Source: VGCC01 sp044375955
Lineage (GTDB): Bacteria > Actinomycetota > Actinomycetes > S36-B12
Direction: 5' to 3'
NCBI GenBank assembly: GCA_044375955.1
Contig: JBILLS010000033.1
Coordinates: 1-22,605 of the forward strand
DNA: 22,605 nucleotides
Below are positions 5,940 to 13,232 of the stretch, piece by piece. Position 1 is the first letter of the stretch, and every line of letters begins with the position of its first letter. A model generated the notes under the pieces. The model saw only the letters and a list, made by a program, of their open reading frames with translations, was not told where the DNA came from and did no database searches. The position numbers and the translations under genes are program-made.

Positions 5940-6947
5940 GTGCATCTCCGTCTCTCCGTGGCCCTCGTAGCGGCCAGCGTCCTTGTCCTCGCCGGCTGCT
6001 CGAGTCCGAGCACCGAGGAGGCGGCCTCGGCCGAGGGTGATCGCCTGCTGGTCGCGACCACCGTCTCGCCGATCACCTCGATCGTCTCCCGAGTCGGTGG
6101 TGACTGCGTCGACGTCCGCGGAATCGTCCCTGAGGGCACCAACTCGCACACGTTCGAGCCCGCGCCGTCGGTTGCGACACTCCTGAGCGATGCCGACATC
6201 ATCTTCATCAACGGACTCAAGCTCGAGGACCCGACCCTGGAAATGGCGCAGGCCAACATGCGCGATGACGCCCAACTCGTCGAGTTGGGCACAGTGGCCC
6301 TCCCCGAGTCGGAGTACATCTACGACTTCTCCTTCCCCAAGGAGGAAGGCAAGCCGAACCCGCACCTGTGGACGGATCCCACGTTCGCCATCGAATACGC
6401 CCAGATAGTCCGCGATGTCCTCAGCGAGCGTGATCCGGCCTGTGCGGAGACGTTCCAGGCCAACTTCGAGTCCTTCGAGGCCCAGGTCAACCAGTTGGCC
6501 GACGCTATTCGCGAGGACCAGAAGACCGTTCCCAACGGCAACCTCAAGCTCGTGACCTACCACGACGCCTACGCCTACTTCGCGAAGAACTTCGGCTGGC
6601 AGGTGGTGGGCGCACTGCAACCGAGTGACTTCTCCGACCCCACACCCTCCGAAGTAGTGACCCTCATCGAGCAGATCAAGGCGGAAGGCGTGCCGACCAT
6701 CTTCGGGTCCGAGGTCTTCCCGTCCGACGTACTCGAGGAGATCGCCAACGAGACGGGAGTCCGCTACGAGGATTCCCTCCGTGACGACGACCTCCCGGGT
6801 GCACCAGGGGATGTGAACCATTCCTGGCTCGGGCTCATGCAATACAACTTCGCCACGATGATCGAAGGTCTAGGTGGGCAAGCACCGAACATCCGCGATA
6901 TCGACATCGCCAGCCCGCAACCGGATACGGCAGAATATCCACAGTGA
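5940..6947 (+). CDS. Metal ABC importer, substrate-binding lipoprotein (ZnuA/TroA type)
   Basis: A 335-residue cluster A-I binding protein. A lipoprotein signal (hydrophobic 3-17, lipobox LAGC, lipidated C20) places it outside the cytoplasmic membrane. Metal ligands can be read as H70 (NSHTFEP), H142 (NPHLWTDP), H208 (TYHDAYAYF) and an acidic residue near D278. Three His plus Asp is the TroA/ZnuA set; manganese-type PsaA has Glu at the third site. The His-rich loop usual in ZnuA between the first two ligands is missing and replaced by an acidic stretch (EEGKPNPH). Zinc is the first guess and manganese or iron remain possible. GTG at 5940 is the only sensible start. It overlaps the ATPase gene by four bases (GTGA). 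Confidence 0.92.
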   Translation: MHLRLSVALVAASVLVLAGCSSPSTEEAASAEGDRLLVATTVSPITSIVSRVGGDCVDVRGIVPEGTNSHTFEPAPSVATLLSDADIIFINGLKLEDPTLEMAQANMRDDAQLVELGTVALPESEYIYDFSFPKEEGKPNPHLWTDPTFAIEYAQIVRDVLSERDPACAETFQANFESFEAQVNQLADAIREDQKTVPNGNLKLVTYHDAYAYFAKNFGWQVVGALQPSDFSDPTPSEVVTLIEQIKAEGVPTIFGSEVFPSDVLEEIANETGVRYEDSLRDDDLPGAPGDVNHSWLGLMQYNFATMIEGLGGQAPNIRDIDIASPQPDTAEYPQ

Positions 6948-7732
6948 CGGCTACCGGAGTCGGTCCTGAACTGATCCGACTCACCGATGTCGATGCTGGT
7001 TACGACCACGAGGTCGTCCTGCACGACGTCAATGTGCACGTCCACGAGGATCAATTCACCGGGATCGTCGGGCCCTCGGGTGCCGGTAAGACCACACTGC
7101 TGCGGCTGATCCTCGGCATTGTCACTCCGATGTCGGGCTCGATCGAGAAACGCCCGGACCTCCGCATGGCCTACGTCCCCCAGTTGGAAACGGTCAACTG
7201 GGATTTCCCCATCACCGTCCTGGAATGCGTGCTCATGTCGGGATCCCGGAGCCGGCGGCTGACGATGCCCTGGGCCAGCAGAGCGGAGAAGTCCGAGGCC
7301 CATGCCGTACTCGAACGGCTCGGGATCGAAGCCCTCGCCGATCGACAGATCCGCAATCTCTCCGGTGGTCAACAGCAGCGCATGTTCCTGGCCCGCGCCC
7401 TCTATCGGAAGCCGGAGTTGCTTCTCCTGGACGAGCCCACGAGCGGTGTCGACGTCTCCACGCGGCACGACGTCCTGCACCTGCTCGCCGACCTCCATGA
7501 GGATGGAGTCGCGATCGTGCTGACGACACATGACCTCAATGGGATGGCCGCACATCTGCCCCACCTGGTGTGCGTGAACCATCGTGTCATCGCCGACGGC
7601 ACTCCCGAGGATGTCATCCGCCCGGCCGTGCTCGAGCAGACCTTCGGTGCGCGCATGGAGGTGCTCGAGCACCTGGGCATGCGTGTTGTCGTGGATGAGC
7701 GCCCGGAGCACGCGGTGAAGGGATCCTCGTGA
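6944..7732 (+). CDS. Metal ABC importer, ATP-binding protein
   Basis: A 262-residue ABC ATPase energising the metal importer at the inner face of the membrane. Walker A is GPSGAGKTT (about 44-52), Q-loop in YVPQLETV, signature LSGGQQQR, Walker B LLLLDEP followed by TSGVD, and H-loop TTHD. The motif around VPQ..NWDFPITV is typical of the zinc/manganese ATPases. GTG at 6944 overlaps the lipoprotein stop, and its own TGA overlaps the permease start, so the three genes form one coupled operon. Confidence 0.93.
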   Translation: MTATGVGPELIRLTDVDAGYDHEVVLHDVNVHVHEDQFTGIVGPSGAGKTTLLRLILGIVTPMSGSIEKRPDLRMAYVPQLETVNWDFPITVLECVLMSGSRSRRLTMPWASRAEKSEAHAVLERLGIEALADRQIRNLSGGQQQRMFLARALYRKPELLLLDEPTSGVDVSTRHDVLHLLADLHEDGVAIVLTTHDLNGMAAHLPHLVCVNHRVIADGTPEDVIRPAVLEQTFGARMEVLEHLGMRVVVDERPEHAVKGSS

Positions 7733-8610
7733 TGGATGCCATCCTCGAGCCGCTCGGGTACTCGTTCTTCCGTGAAGGGCTCTTCGTCGCGGCACTCGCC
7801 GGTGCCCTGCTCGGCTTCATCGGCGTGTACATCGTGCTCAGGGGCATGAGCTACATCGGGCACGGTCTCTCGCATTCGATCTTCGGCGGATTCGCCGCAG
7901 TGCAGCTCTTCGCAGCGCAGTTCTACGTGCTCGGGGCCGGACTCTGGGGGATCGCATCGGCTCTGGCCATCAATGCTGTGTCACGGCGCAGCAGACTGGG
8001 GGCGGATGCGGCGATCGGTGTGATCACCACTGCTTCCTTCGCCCTCGGTGTCGCGTTGTTCGCCCGATTCGGAACCAGTGGCCCCTCCTTCGAGAACGCC
8101 CTGTTCGGCAGCATCCTGGGAATCTCCCCCGAGCAGATCATCGGCCTGGTTGCAGTGTCCCTCCTCGCGGTCGCCTTCGTCTTCCTCCGTTACCGCGCAC
8201 TCCTCTTCACCACGTTCGATTCCGAGGTTGCCGACGTATCGGGTGTCCGCGTCAATCGAGTCGAGGCACAACTGATGATCGTGCTGTCACTGGCCATCCT
8301 CGCGACCCTGACGATCATCGGCGTCACGTTGGTGGCGGCGATGCTCGTCATCCCGGCCGTGGTGGCGCGGATGCTGACGGATTCCTTCGGACGGATGCTC
8401 GCCTGGAGTACGGCCATCGGGGCCTTCAGCGGACTGGTGGGCATGTACGCCAGCTACTACGCCGAGGTTCCGTCCGGAACGATGATCGTCCTGGTCGGTG
8501 CCCTGATATTCCTGGTGGTCTTCGCCTTCGCAGGCCGCACGCGACGTCGCCGTTCGGCCGGCTTGGACGCACACATGGAACCGGTGCCTGCCGCGATGCC
8601 CATCCGCTAG
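7729..8610 (+). CDS. Metal ABC importer, permease (ABC-3 family)
   Basis: A 293-residue membrane protein with about eight or nine hydrophobic helices; SYIGHGLSHSIFGG, GADAAIGVI and the TLTIIGVTLVAAMLVIPAVVARML stretch are typical of ABC-3 permeases such as ZnuB/MntB. It would form the homodimeric channel of the importer. Start is either GTG at 7729 or the adjacent ATG at 7732, both behind AAGGGA; the difference is one residue. The C-terminus is basic and cytoplasmic (RTRRRR). No regulator gene follows. Confidence 0.92.
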   Translation: MMDAILEPLGYSFFREGLFVAALAGALLGFIGVYIVLRGMSYIGHGLSHSIFGGFAAVQLFAAQFYVLGAGLWGIASALAINAVSRRSRLGADAAIGVITTASFALGVALFARFGTSGPSFENALFGSILGISPEQIIGLVAVSLLAVAFVFLRYRALLFTTFDSEVADVSGVRVNRVEAQLMIVLSLAILATLTIIGVTLVAAMLVIPAVVARMLTDSFGRMLAWSTAIGAFSGLVGMYASYYAEVPSGTMIVLVGALIFLVVFAFAGRTRRRRSAGLDAHMEPVPAAMPIR

Positions 8611-8657
8611 CGGTTTCGAGCCGACGACTTCGGGCGGGAGCCGGCAGAAACCGTGCA

Positions 8658-8669
8658 CGCCGTAGGCTG
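8658..8669 (+). promoter_or_regulatory. Candidate -10 region shared with murI
   Basis: CGCCGTAGGCTG contains a TAGGCT -10-like hexamer and is identical to the string upstream of murI (3554-3565). It lies 27 bases before the ATG at 8696. No good -35 is visible here, so promoter function is tentative. Confidence 0.3.
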
Positions 8670-8695
8670 ACACCCGAAACGGAAGGAACCACTCG

Positions 8696-8956
8696 ATGCC
8701 AGACCAGGGCGCTTCCCACTCGCCGTCGCTTGTCGATCTCCAGACCGAGGTCGTCGCCGCGCGCGAGGAGTTCGTCGCGAGCCTGTCACAGCTGCGCGCG
8801 GCCACGACTCCCGCAGCACTGGCCCAGCGGGGTGCCCGTGCAGTCGGTGGATGGTTCATCGATGAGTACGGGGGTATCCGTCCGGAGCGCGTGGCCATCG
8901 TCGGTGCGGTCGTGCTCGGGTACGTCGCATTGCGCATCGCGCGCCGCCGGGGCTGA
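8696..8956 (+). CDS. DUF3618-like small membrane-anchored protein
   Basis: 86 residues: an acidic/polar N-terminal helix (LQTEVVAAREEFVASLSQLRAATTP) that may form a coiled coil, then one C-terminal hydrophobic segment (about 65-80) ending in basic RIARRRG. This is the architecture of actinobacterial DUF3618 proteins, whose function is not established. ATG at 8696 follows GGAAGGA. The next gene, a GroES-like protein, starts two bases after its stop, and I recall the same pairing in other actinobacteria. Confidence 0.75.
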   Translation: MPDQGASHSPSLVDLQTEVVAAREEFVASLSQLRAATTPAALAQRGARAVGGWFIDEYGGIRPERVAIVGAVVLGYVALRIARRRG

Positions 8957-8958
8957 TC

Positions 8959-9330
8959 GTGGCGATCGCACCGGAGTCGATCGAGCAGCACCCCGATTTG
9001 CGTCCCGGTGCCGATGGATCGGTTCCCATCAAGTTGCTCCACGACCGGGTGCTCGTGCGCGAAGGTGGTGCCGATGGTGAGCGCCGTTCCAGTGGCGGCA
9101 TCGTGATTCCTGCCACCGCACAGGTGGGTCGCCGCCTGTCCTGGGCGCGCGTCGTGGCTGTGGGGCCCAATGTGCGCACCGTCGAGGTGGGGGACAAGGT
9201 GTTGTTCGAGCCCGAGGATCGCGGTCAGGTGGAACTTCAGGGCATCGACTACGTCCTTCTGCGCGAGCGCGATCTCCATGCCGTTGCTGCGGAGCGGCAC
9301 AGCACCGCCGGCACCGGTCTCTACCTGTAG
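8959..9330 (+). CDS. Orphan GroES-like co-chaperonin
   Basis: A 123-residue protein of the Cpn10 fold. Visible features are IKLLHDRVLVR at the first strand, a mobile-loop-like ERRSSGGIVIPATA, the glycine-containing VVAVGPN turn, VGDKVLFEPEDRG, and the closing DYVLLRERDLHAV. It has an N-terminal extension (about 22 residues) and a C-terminal tail (AERHSTAGTGLYL) compared with ordinary GroES of about 97 residues. No groEL is adjacent, so it is probably a second, specialised copy. GTG at 8959 lies two bases after the DUF3618-like stop. Confidence 0.85.
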   Translation: MAIAPESIEQHPDLRPGADGSVPIKLLHDRVLVREGGADGERRSSGGIVIPATAQVGRRLSWARVVAVGPNVRTVEVGDKVLFEPEDRGQVELQGIDYVLLRERDLHAVAAERHSTAGTGLYL

Positions 9331-9339
9331 TTTCGCGAC

Positions 9340-10215
9340 GTGGATCCGCGTGCGATGCCGGTGTTCGCCGGCGGAACCGGACGCAGCGGGTCCACGATCG
9401 TCGGCCACCTGCTCGACCATCACCCCGACCTCACGTTGACCCGTCCGATGGAAGTGCGCTTCATCAGCGGGAATGACGGCGTGCTTGATGCCCTCCATGC
9501 AGTTCGGCGGGATGCGCGCCGGGGGCTCGCCACCGCGCACGCCGCGGCAGAACGCATTCGTACCCGCTGGTTCTACCGGGCACCGGAGGTTGGCCTGCAC
9601 ACCTCCGTGTCTGAGCAACAGATCATCGCCTGGACGCAGGACTACCTGGATCACTTCGCCAGCGATCCCGCTGCGACGAGCCTCACCCTCGTCGAACGCG
9701 TCATGGATGCGGTCTGCGACTCCATCGGAGCCCAGCGCTGGGTGGACACCACGCCGGCCAATGCGCGCAAGGGGGATCGACTCACCTGGATCTACCCGCA
9801 GGCGCGGGTGATCGCCGTAGTCCGGGACGGTCGGGATGTCGCGGCATCCTTCGTGGCCCAATCCTTCGGCCCGGACGATGTCTTCGAGGCGCTGGATCAA
9901 TGGGAGGAGCGGATGCTGCGGATCCACCGTTCGCTCACGGCGGCGCCCGCGGGAACCATGATGCGCATCGACCTGTTCGACCTCGTGATCGCTGCCCGCG
10001 ACGTGACCCTCACGGACATGCTCGGCTTCGTGGGACTCTCGGAGAGCGATGCGATGCGCACGTGGTTCGACTCACATGTCACGGTGGCATCTGCGCATGG
10101 TGGGCGCTGGCGCACGCAGTTCGATGCGCACACGGTTCGCAACATCGATGCCCGCTACCGTGACATCTGTGCCCGCCTCGTCGATTCCGGAGTCGTGATT
10201 CCCCATGGCGACTAG
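9340..10215 (+). CDS. PAPS-type sulfotransferase
   Basis: A 291-residue P-loop sulfotransferase. The 5'-phosphosulfate loop is GGTGRSGSTIV (about 11-21) and the 3'-phosphate site is VVRDGRDVAASF (R162 to F171 region). The family transfers sulfate from PAPS to hydroxyl or amine groups of carbohydrates, lipids or small metabolites; the acceptor cannot be told. Start is GTG at 9340, nine bases after the previous stop; ATG at 9355 is an alternative and neither has a good ribosome-binding site. The gene overlaps the following oxidoreductase by 11 bases, suggesting a shared pathway or at least co-expression. Confidence 0.85.
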   Translation: MDPRAMPVFAGGTGRSGSTIVGHLLDHHPDLTLTRPMEVRFISGNDGVLDALHAVRRDARRGLATAHAAAERIRTRWFYRAPEVGLHTSVSEQQIIAWTQDYLDHFASDPAATSLTLVERVMDAVCDSIGAQRWVDTTPANARKGDRLTWIYPQARVIAVVRDGRDVAASFVAQSFGPDDVFEALDQWEERMLRIHRSLTAAPAGTMMRIDLFDLVIAARDVTLTDMLGFVGLSESDAMRTWFDSHVTVASAHGGRWRTQFDAHTVRNIDARYRDICARLVDSGVVIPHGD

Positions 10216-11761
10216 GGCGGACGTGGTGATCGTCGGGGCCGGACACAACGGCCTCGTCGCCGCCTGCTACCTGGCGCGGGCCGGCCTCGATGTCGTCGTC
10301 CTCGACCGGGCCGATCATGTCGGTGGAGCGGCCATCTCCGCGCAGGTGTTCCCAGGAGTATCCGCCCGGGTGTCCAAGTACTCCTACCTCGTGTCGCTAC
10401 TTCCGCAGTCCCTGATCGACGACCTGGGCATCGAGCTCGAACTCGTGCATCGCACCGTGTCGTCGTTCACCCCGGATCCGCAGGATCCCTCACGCGGGCT
10501 GGTGGTGCACGAGGATCCGGCCCTTCTCGAGGAGGAGTTCACCCGGGTTACGGGGGACCCGGACGAGGCGCGGCGCTGGCAGGAGTTCTACGCCCGCACC
10601 CGACGCATGGCCGCGACCATCTATCCCACGTTGACAAGCCCGCTTGTCTCCCGAGACGAGATGCGCGGTCGCATCGATCCCCAGGACTGGATCGACTTCG
10701 TCGACAACCCGGTTGGTGATGTGATCGAGCGGTCACTCACCACGGACATCGCGCGCGGTGTGGTCCTGACTGACGCGCTGATCGGCACGTTCGCTGATGC
10801 GCACGACTCTTCCCTTCGCCAGAACATCTGTTTCCTGTACCACGTGATCGGTAACGGCACCGGGAACTGGGATGTTCCCGTGGGCGGGATGGGTGCGCTC
10901 ACCGGTCAGCTCGCCGACCTCGCCCGGGGGTGGGGTGCACGCATCGTGACCGATGCCGAGGTGACATCGATCGACGCGACCGACACGGATGCGCGTGTCA
11001 CGGCACGCATTGCGGGGGAGGACGTGGACTTCGATGCGCGATTCGTTCTCGCCAATTGCGCGCCCGCGGAGCTCGATCGCCTCCGCGGTCGGCAACCGCG
11101 GCCACCGGTGGGAGAGGACACCGGCGCGCAGATCAAGGTCAACATGGTGCTGGCCCGCTTACCCCGATTGAAGGACCCCACCGTCGATCCGGAGGATGCG
11201 TTCGCCGGCACCTTCCACATCAACGAGAACTACACCCAACTGAACGACGCGGCCGCAGCGGCGCGCGCGGGGCGTCTCCCGGTGCCACTGCCGGCGGAGA
11301 TCTACTGCCACTCGCTCTCCGACCCGAGCATCCTGGGGCCGGACCTGCAGGCATCTGGTGCGCAGACGCTCACCATGTTCGTGCTTCAGACCCCGCACGC
11401 CCTGTTCGCCTCGGGGTCACCGCCCACGCGCGAGGAGATCCGCAGGGCCGTTCTTGCCACGCTCGACTCCGTGCTCGCCGAGCCGATCGCCGAGTGTCTG
11501 CTGCGCACCCCGGACGGCTCGGAGTGCATGGAGATCAACACCACGGTCGATCTGGAGGACTCCCTGGGCATCCCGACCGGCAACATCTTCCACACCCCAC
11601 TGGACTGGCCGTGGGCGATGACCCCCGAGGAAATCGGCACCTGGGGTGTCGAGACCGACGTCCCCACCGTGGTGCTCTGCGGAAGTGGTGCCCGGCGCGG
11701 GGGAGGGGTGTCCGGCATCCCCGGTCACAACGCCGCGCAGTACGTCCTGACTTCGCTCTAG
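10205..11761 (+). CDS. Phytoene-desaturase-like FAD oxidoreductase (PYROXD2-like)
   Basis: A 518-residue flavoprotein with an N-terminal Rossmann motif VVIVGAGHNGLVAACYLARAG, the acidic ribose-binding D in VVVLDRADHVGGAA, and a C-terminal FAD-contact segment VVLCGSGARRGGGVSGIPGHNAAQ. It belongs to the broad CrtI-related group that includes carotenoid desaturases and PYROXD2. The C-terminal motif and lack of other crt genes argue for the PYROXD2-like branch rather than a true phytoene desaturase, so a link to retinal supply for the rhodopsin should not be assumed. ATG at 10205 lies inside the sulfotransferase gene. Its TAG shares the palindrome CTAG with the stop of the convergent hydrolase. 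Confidence 0.85.
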   Translation: MATRADVVIVGAGHNGLVAACYLARAGLDVVVLDRADHVGGAAISAQVFPGVSARVSKYSYLVSLLPQSLIDDLGIELELVHRTVSSFTPDPQDPSRGLVVHEDPALLEEEFTRVTGDPDEARRWQEFYARTRRMAATIYPTLTSPLVSRDEMRGRIDPQDWIDFVDNPVGDVIERSLTTDIARGVVLTDALIGTFADAHDSSLRQNICFLYHVIGNGTGNWDVPVGGMGALTGQLADLARGWGARIVTDAEVTSIDATDTDARVTARIAGEDVDFDARFVLANCAPAELDRLRGRQPRPPVGEDTGAQIKVNMVLARLPRLKDPTVDPEDAFAGTFHINENYTQLNDAAAAARAGRLPVPLPAEIYCHSLSDPSILGPDLQASGAQTLTMFVLQTPHALFASGSPPTREEIRRAVLATLDSVLAEPIAECLLRTPDGSECMEINTTVDLEDSLGIPTGNIFHTPLDWPWAMTPEEIGTWGVETDVPTVVLCGSGARRGGGVSGIPGHNAAQYVLTSL

Positions 11762-12696
11762 TTGGTCAGGTGCTGGGCCAGGAACCTGTCGACCTTGCGA
11801 ATCGAGTCGGTCCACGGACCGTAGAAGTAGTGTCCCGCGCCCTTGTATTCCACGAGTCTGTTCTCCACGCCGGCTGCGTCGAGGGCGCGCTTGGTCGCGC
11901 GCGCCCATTCGATATCGCATTCCTCGTCCTTGGTGCCGTGGAAGGCGAGCACCGGTTCGGTGATCCGGGAGAAGTAGTTGCGGGATGAGAGTTCACGCCA
12001 TGCGGCGGGATTGTCGCGGGGCTCACCGTAGCGCGCGAGGATCTCCTTGCTGATGGGGTAGTTGTTGCGCTGCCACTTGTTGAAGTTATCTACCGCATTC
12101 GTACTTGTCGATGCGTAGGTGATCGCCGCGTCGAAAACACCGGGGGCGAGCACGAGTGCTTGGTACGCCACGCCTCCCCCCATGGATCGGCCCAGGAGCG
12201 CGACGTTCTTCGTGTCGATGAATGGCAGCTCGGATCCCCGCACGGCCAACGCGGCACCGATCACATCCTCGGCGTAACCCAGGCGCATGGAGCGGTCGTT
12301 CTCGGGGTCCTTGTCCGACGACGCGTGATTGCGGTAGTCCACGTGGAGTGCCACGTAGCCGTTGCGGGCGAGCCAGTCCTGTTCGCGGCGGAAGCCTTGA
12401 CCGCTGACGTAGACCTTGGGGTCGATGTACCCGTGCGCGAGAACCACAACGGGAAAGGGGCCCTTGCCACGTGGCCTGGTCATGATCCCGGAGATGGTGA
12501 GATCGCCCGCTTCGTACCTGATCGAGTGGCGGGTGTACTTCGAGGTGCCCCCGAGATCCTTCACAATGCGCAAGTTTGATCCGGTGAATTCGTGACCGAT
12601 GGCCTCGGGGATCGTGTCGGGCAGGGTGGACGCGAAAGCGGTCGACCCTGAGATCACCAGCGCCCCCGCGAGGAGGATCGAGCTGAGAGCGCGCAT
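11758..12696 (-). CDS. Secreted alpha/beta hydrolase, prolyl-oligopeptidase-like
   Basis: A 312-residue hydrolase with an export signal (about 1-23, cleavage near AFA-ST) and no lipobox. The nucleophile is S171 in LLGRSMGGG, the acid D257 in FHGTKDEE and the base H289 in GAGHYF; VVVLAHGY gives the oxyanion region. The fold resembles the S9 peptidase/dienelactone hydrolase group, so it may cleave peptides or esters outside the cell; substrate unknown. ATG at 12696 has AAGG directly next to it and no spaced Shine-Dalgarno. It follows the Rrf2 regulator by 14 bases and probably shares its transcript. Confidence 0.88.
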   Translation of the reverse strand: MRALSSILLAGALVISGSTAFASTLPDTIPEAIGHEFTGSNLRIVKDLGGTSKYTRHSIRYEAGDLTISGIMTRPRGKGPFPVVVLAHGYIDPKVYVSGQGFRREQDWLARNGYVALHVDYRNHASSDKDPENDRSMRLGYAEDVIGAALAVRGSELPFIDTKNVALLGRSMGGGVAYQALVLAPGVFDAAITYASTSTNAVDNFNKWQRNNYPISKEILARYGEPRDNPAAWRELSSRNYFSRITEPVLAFHGTKDEECDIEWARATKRALDAAGVENRLVEYKGAGHYFYGPWTDSIRKVDRFLAQHLTN

Positions 12697-12710
12697 CCTT
12701 GGATGCTACG

Positions 12711-13178
12711 TCAGCGACGCTTCCAAGCTCCCGGAGTGTCCAACTGTGCGAGGACCTGCGGCGGCATGTCGCCGGTGAGGATGTCGGCGAGGGTCACGTG
12801 CTCGAGGATGTCGCGCAATGCCGCGCGCGTGGCAACCCACACGTCGCGCAGGTGCTCGGCGCGTCCGCCGTAGGCGGCATCCTCGGGAGGTGCACCCCGC
12901 ACGGCGGCGAGGGGACCCTCGAGTGCGCGGATGACATCGGCCACGGTGACGTCGGCGGGGTCCTTCGCCAGGCGAAAGCCACCCTCGACTCCGCGCTGGC
13001 TTGCGACGATCCCGGCTTGGCGCAGGGTGCGCAGGATGCTCTCGAGGAACTTCGCCGGAATGGAGAGATCGGTTGCGAGCCTCTCGCAGGTGATCAGGCG
13101 CTTGTCGCCCTCGGCGGAGTAGTAGGCGAGTTCGGTCAACGAGCGAAGGGCGTAGTCGACCCGCGCGGAGACCTCCAT
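12711..13178 (-). CDS. Rrf2-family transcription regulator lacking Fe-S cysteines
   Basis: 155 residues with the Rrf2 winged helix-turn-helix: VSARVDYALRSLTELAY at the N-terminus, IPAKFLESILRTLRQAGIVASQRGVEGGFRLAK for the recognition helix and wing, then the dimerisation helix. Iron-sulfur members (IscR, NsrR) carry three cysteines after the wing. Here that region (EGPLAAVRGAPPEDAAYGGRAEHL) has none, and the only cysteine is in ITCERLATD. It is thus more like CymR-type members that sense through a partner or another ligand. ATG at 13178 has GGAG upstream on the minus strand. It lies between chrA and the hydrolase on the same strand and likely controls them. Confidence 0.9.
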   Translation of the reverse strand: MEVSARVDYALRSLTELAYYSAEGDKRLITCERLATDLSIPAKFLESILRTLRQAGIVASQRGVEGGFRLAKDPADVTVADVIRALEGPLAAVRGAPPEDAAYGGRAEHLRDVWVATRAALRDILEHVTLADILTGDMPPQVLAQLDTPGAWKRR

Positions 13179-13232
13179 GGGCCTATTGAACCCCCGTGAC
13201 CGGGTAGAAGCGAACGTGGGGCGTGTCTCGCC

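Noticed and set aside
8287..9927. 546-residue minus-strand open frame
   Set aside because: It spans antisense across five plus-strand genes with clear homology and has the His/Arg/Gly-rich composition of a GC-rich shadow frame.
10205..11761. Phytoene desaturase supplying retinal for the rhodopsin
   Set aside because: The family is broad, the C-terminal motif fits the PYROXD2-like branch, and no crtB, crtY or blh is nearby, so the functional link is not supported.
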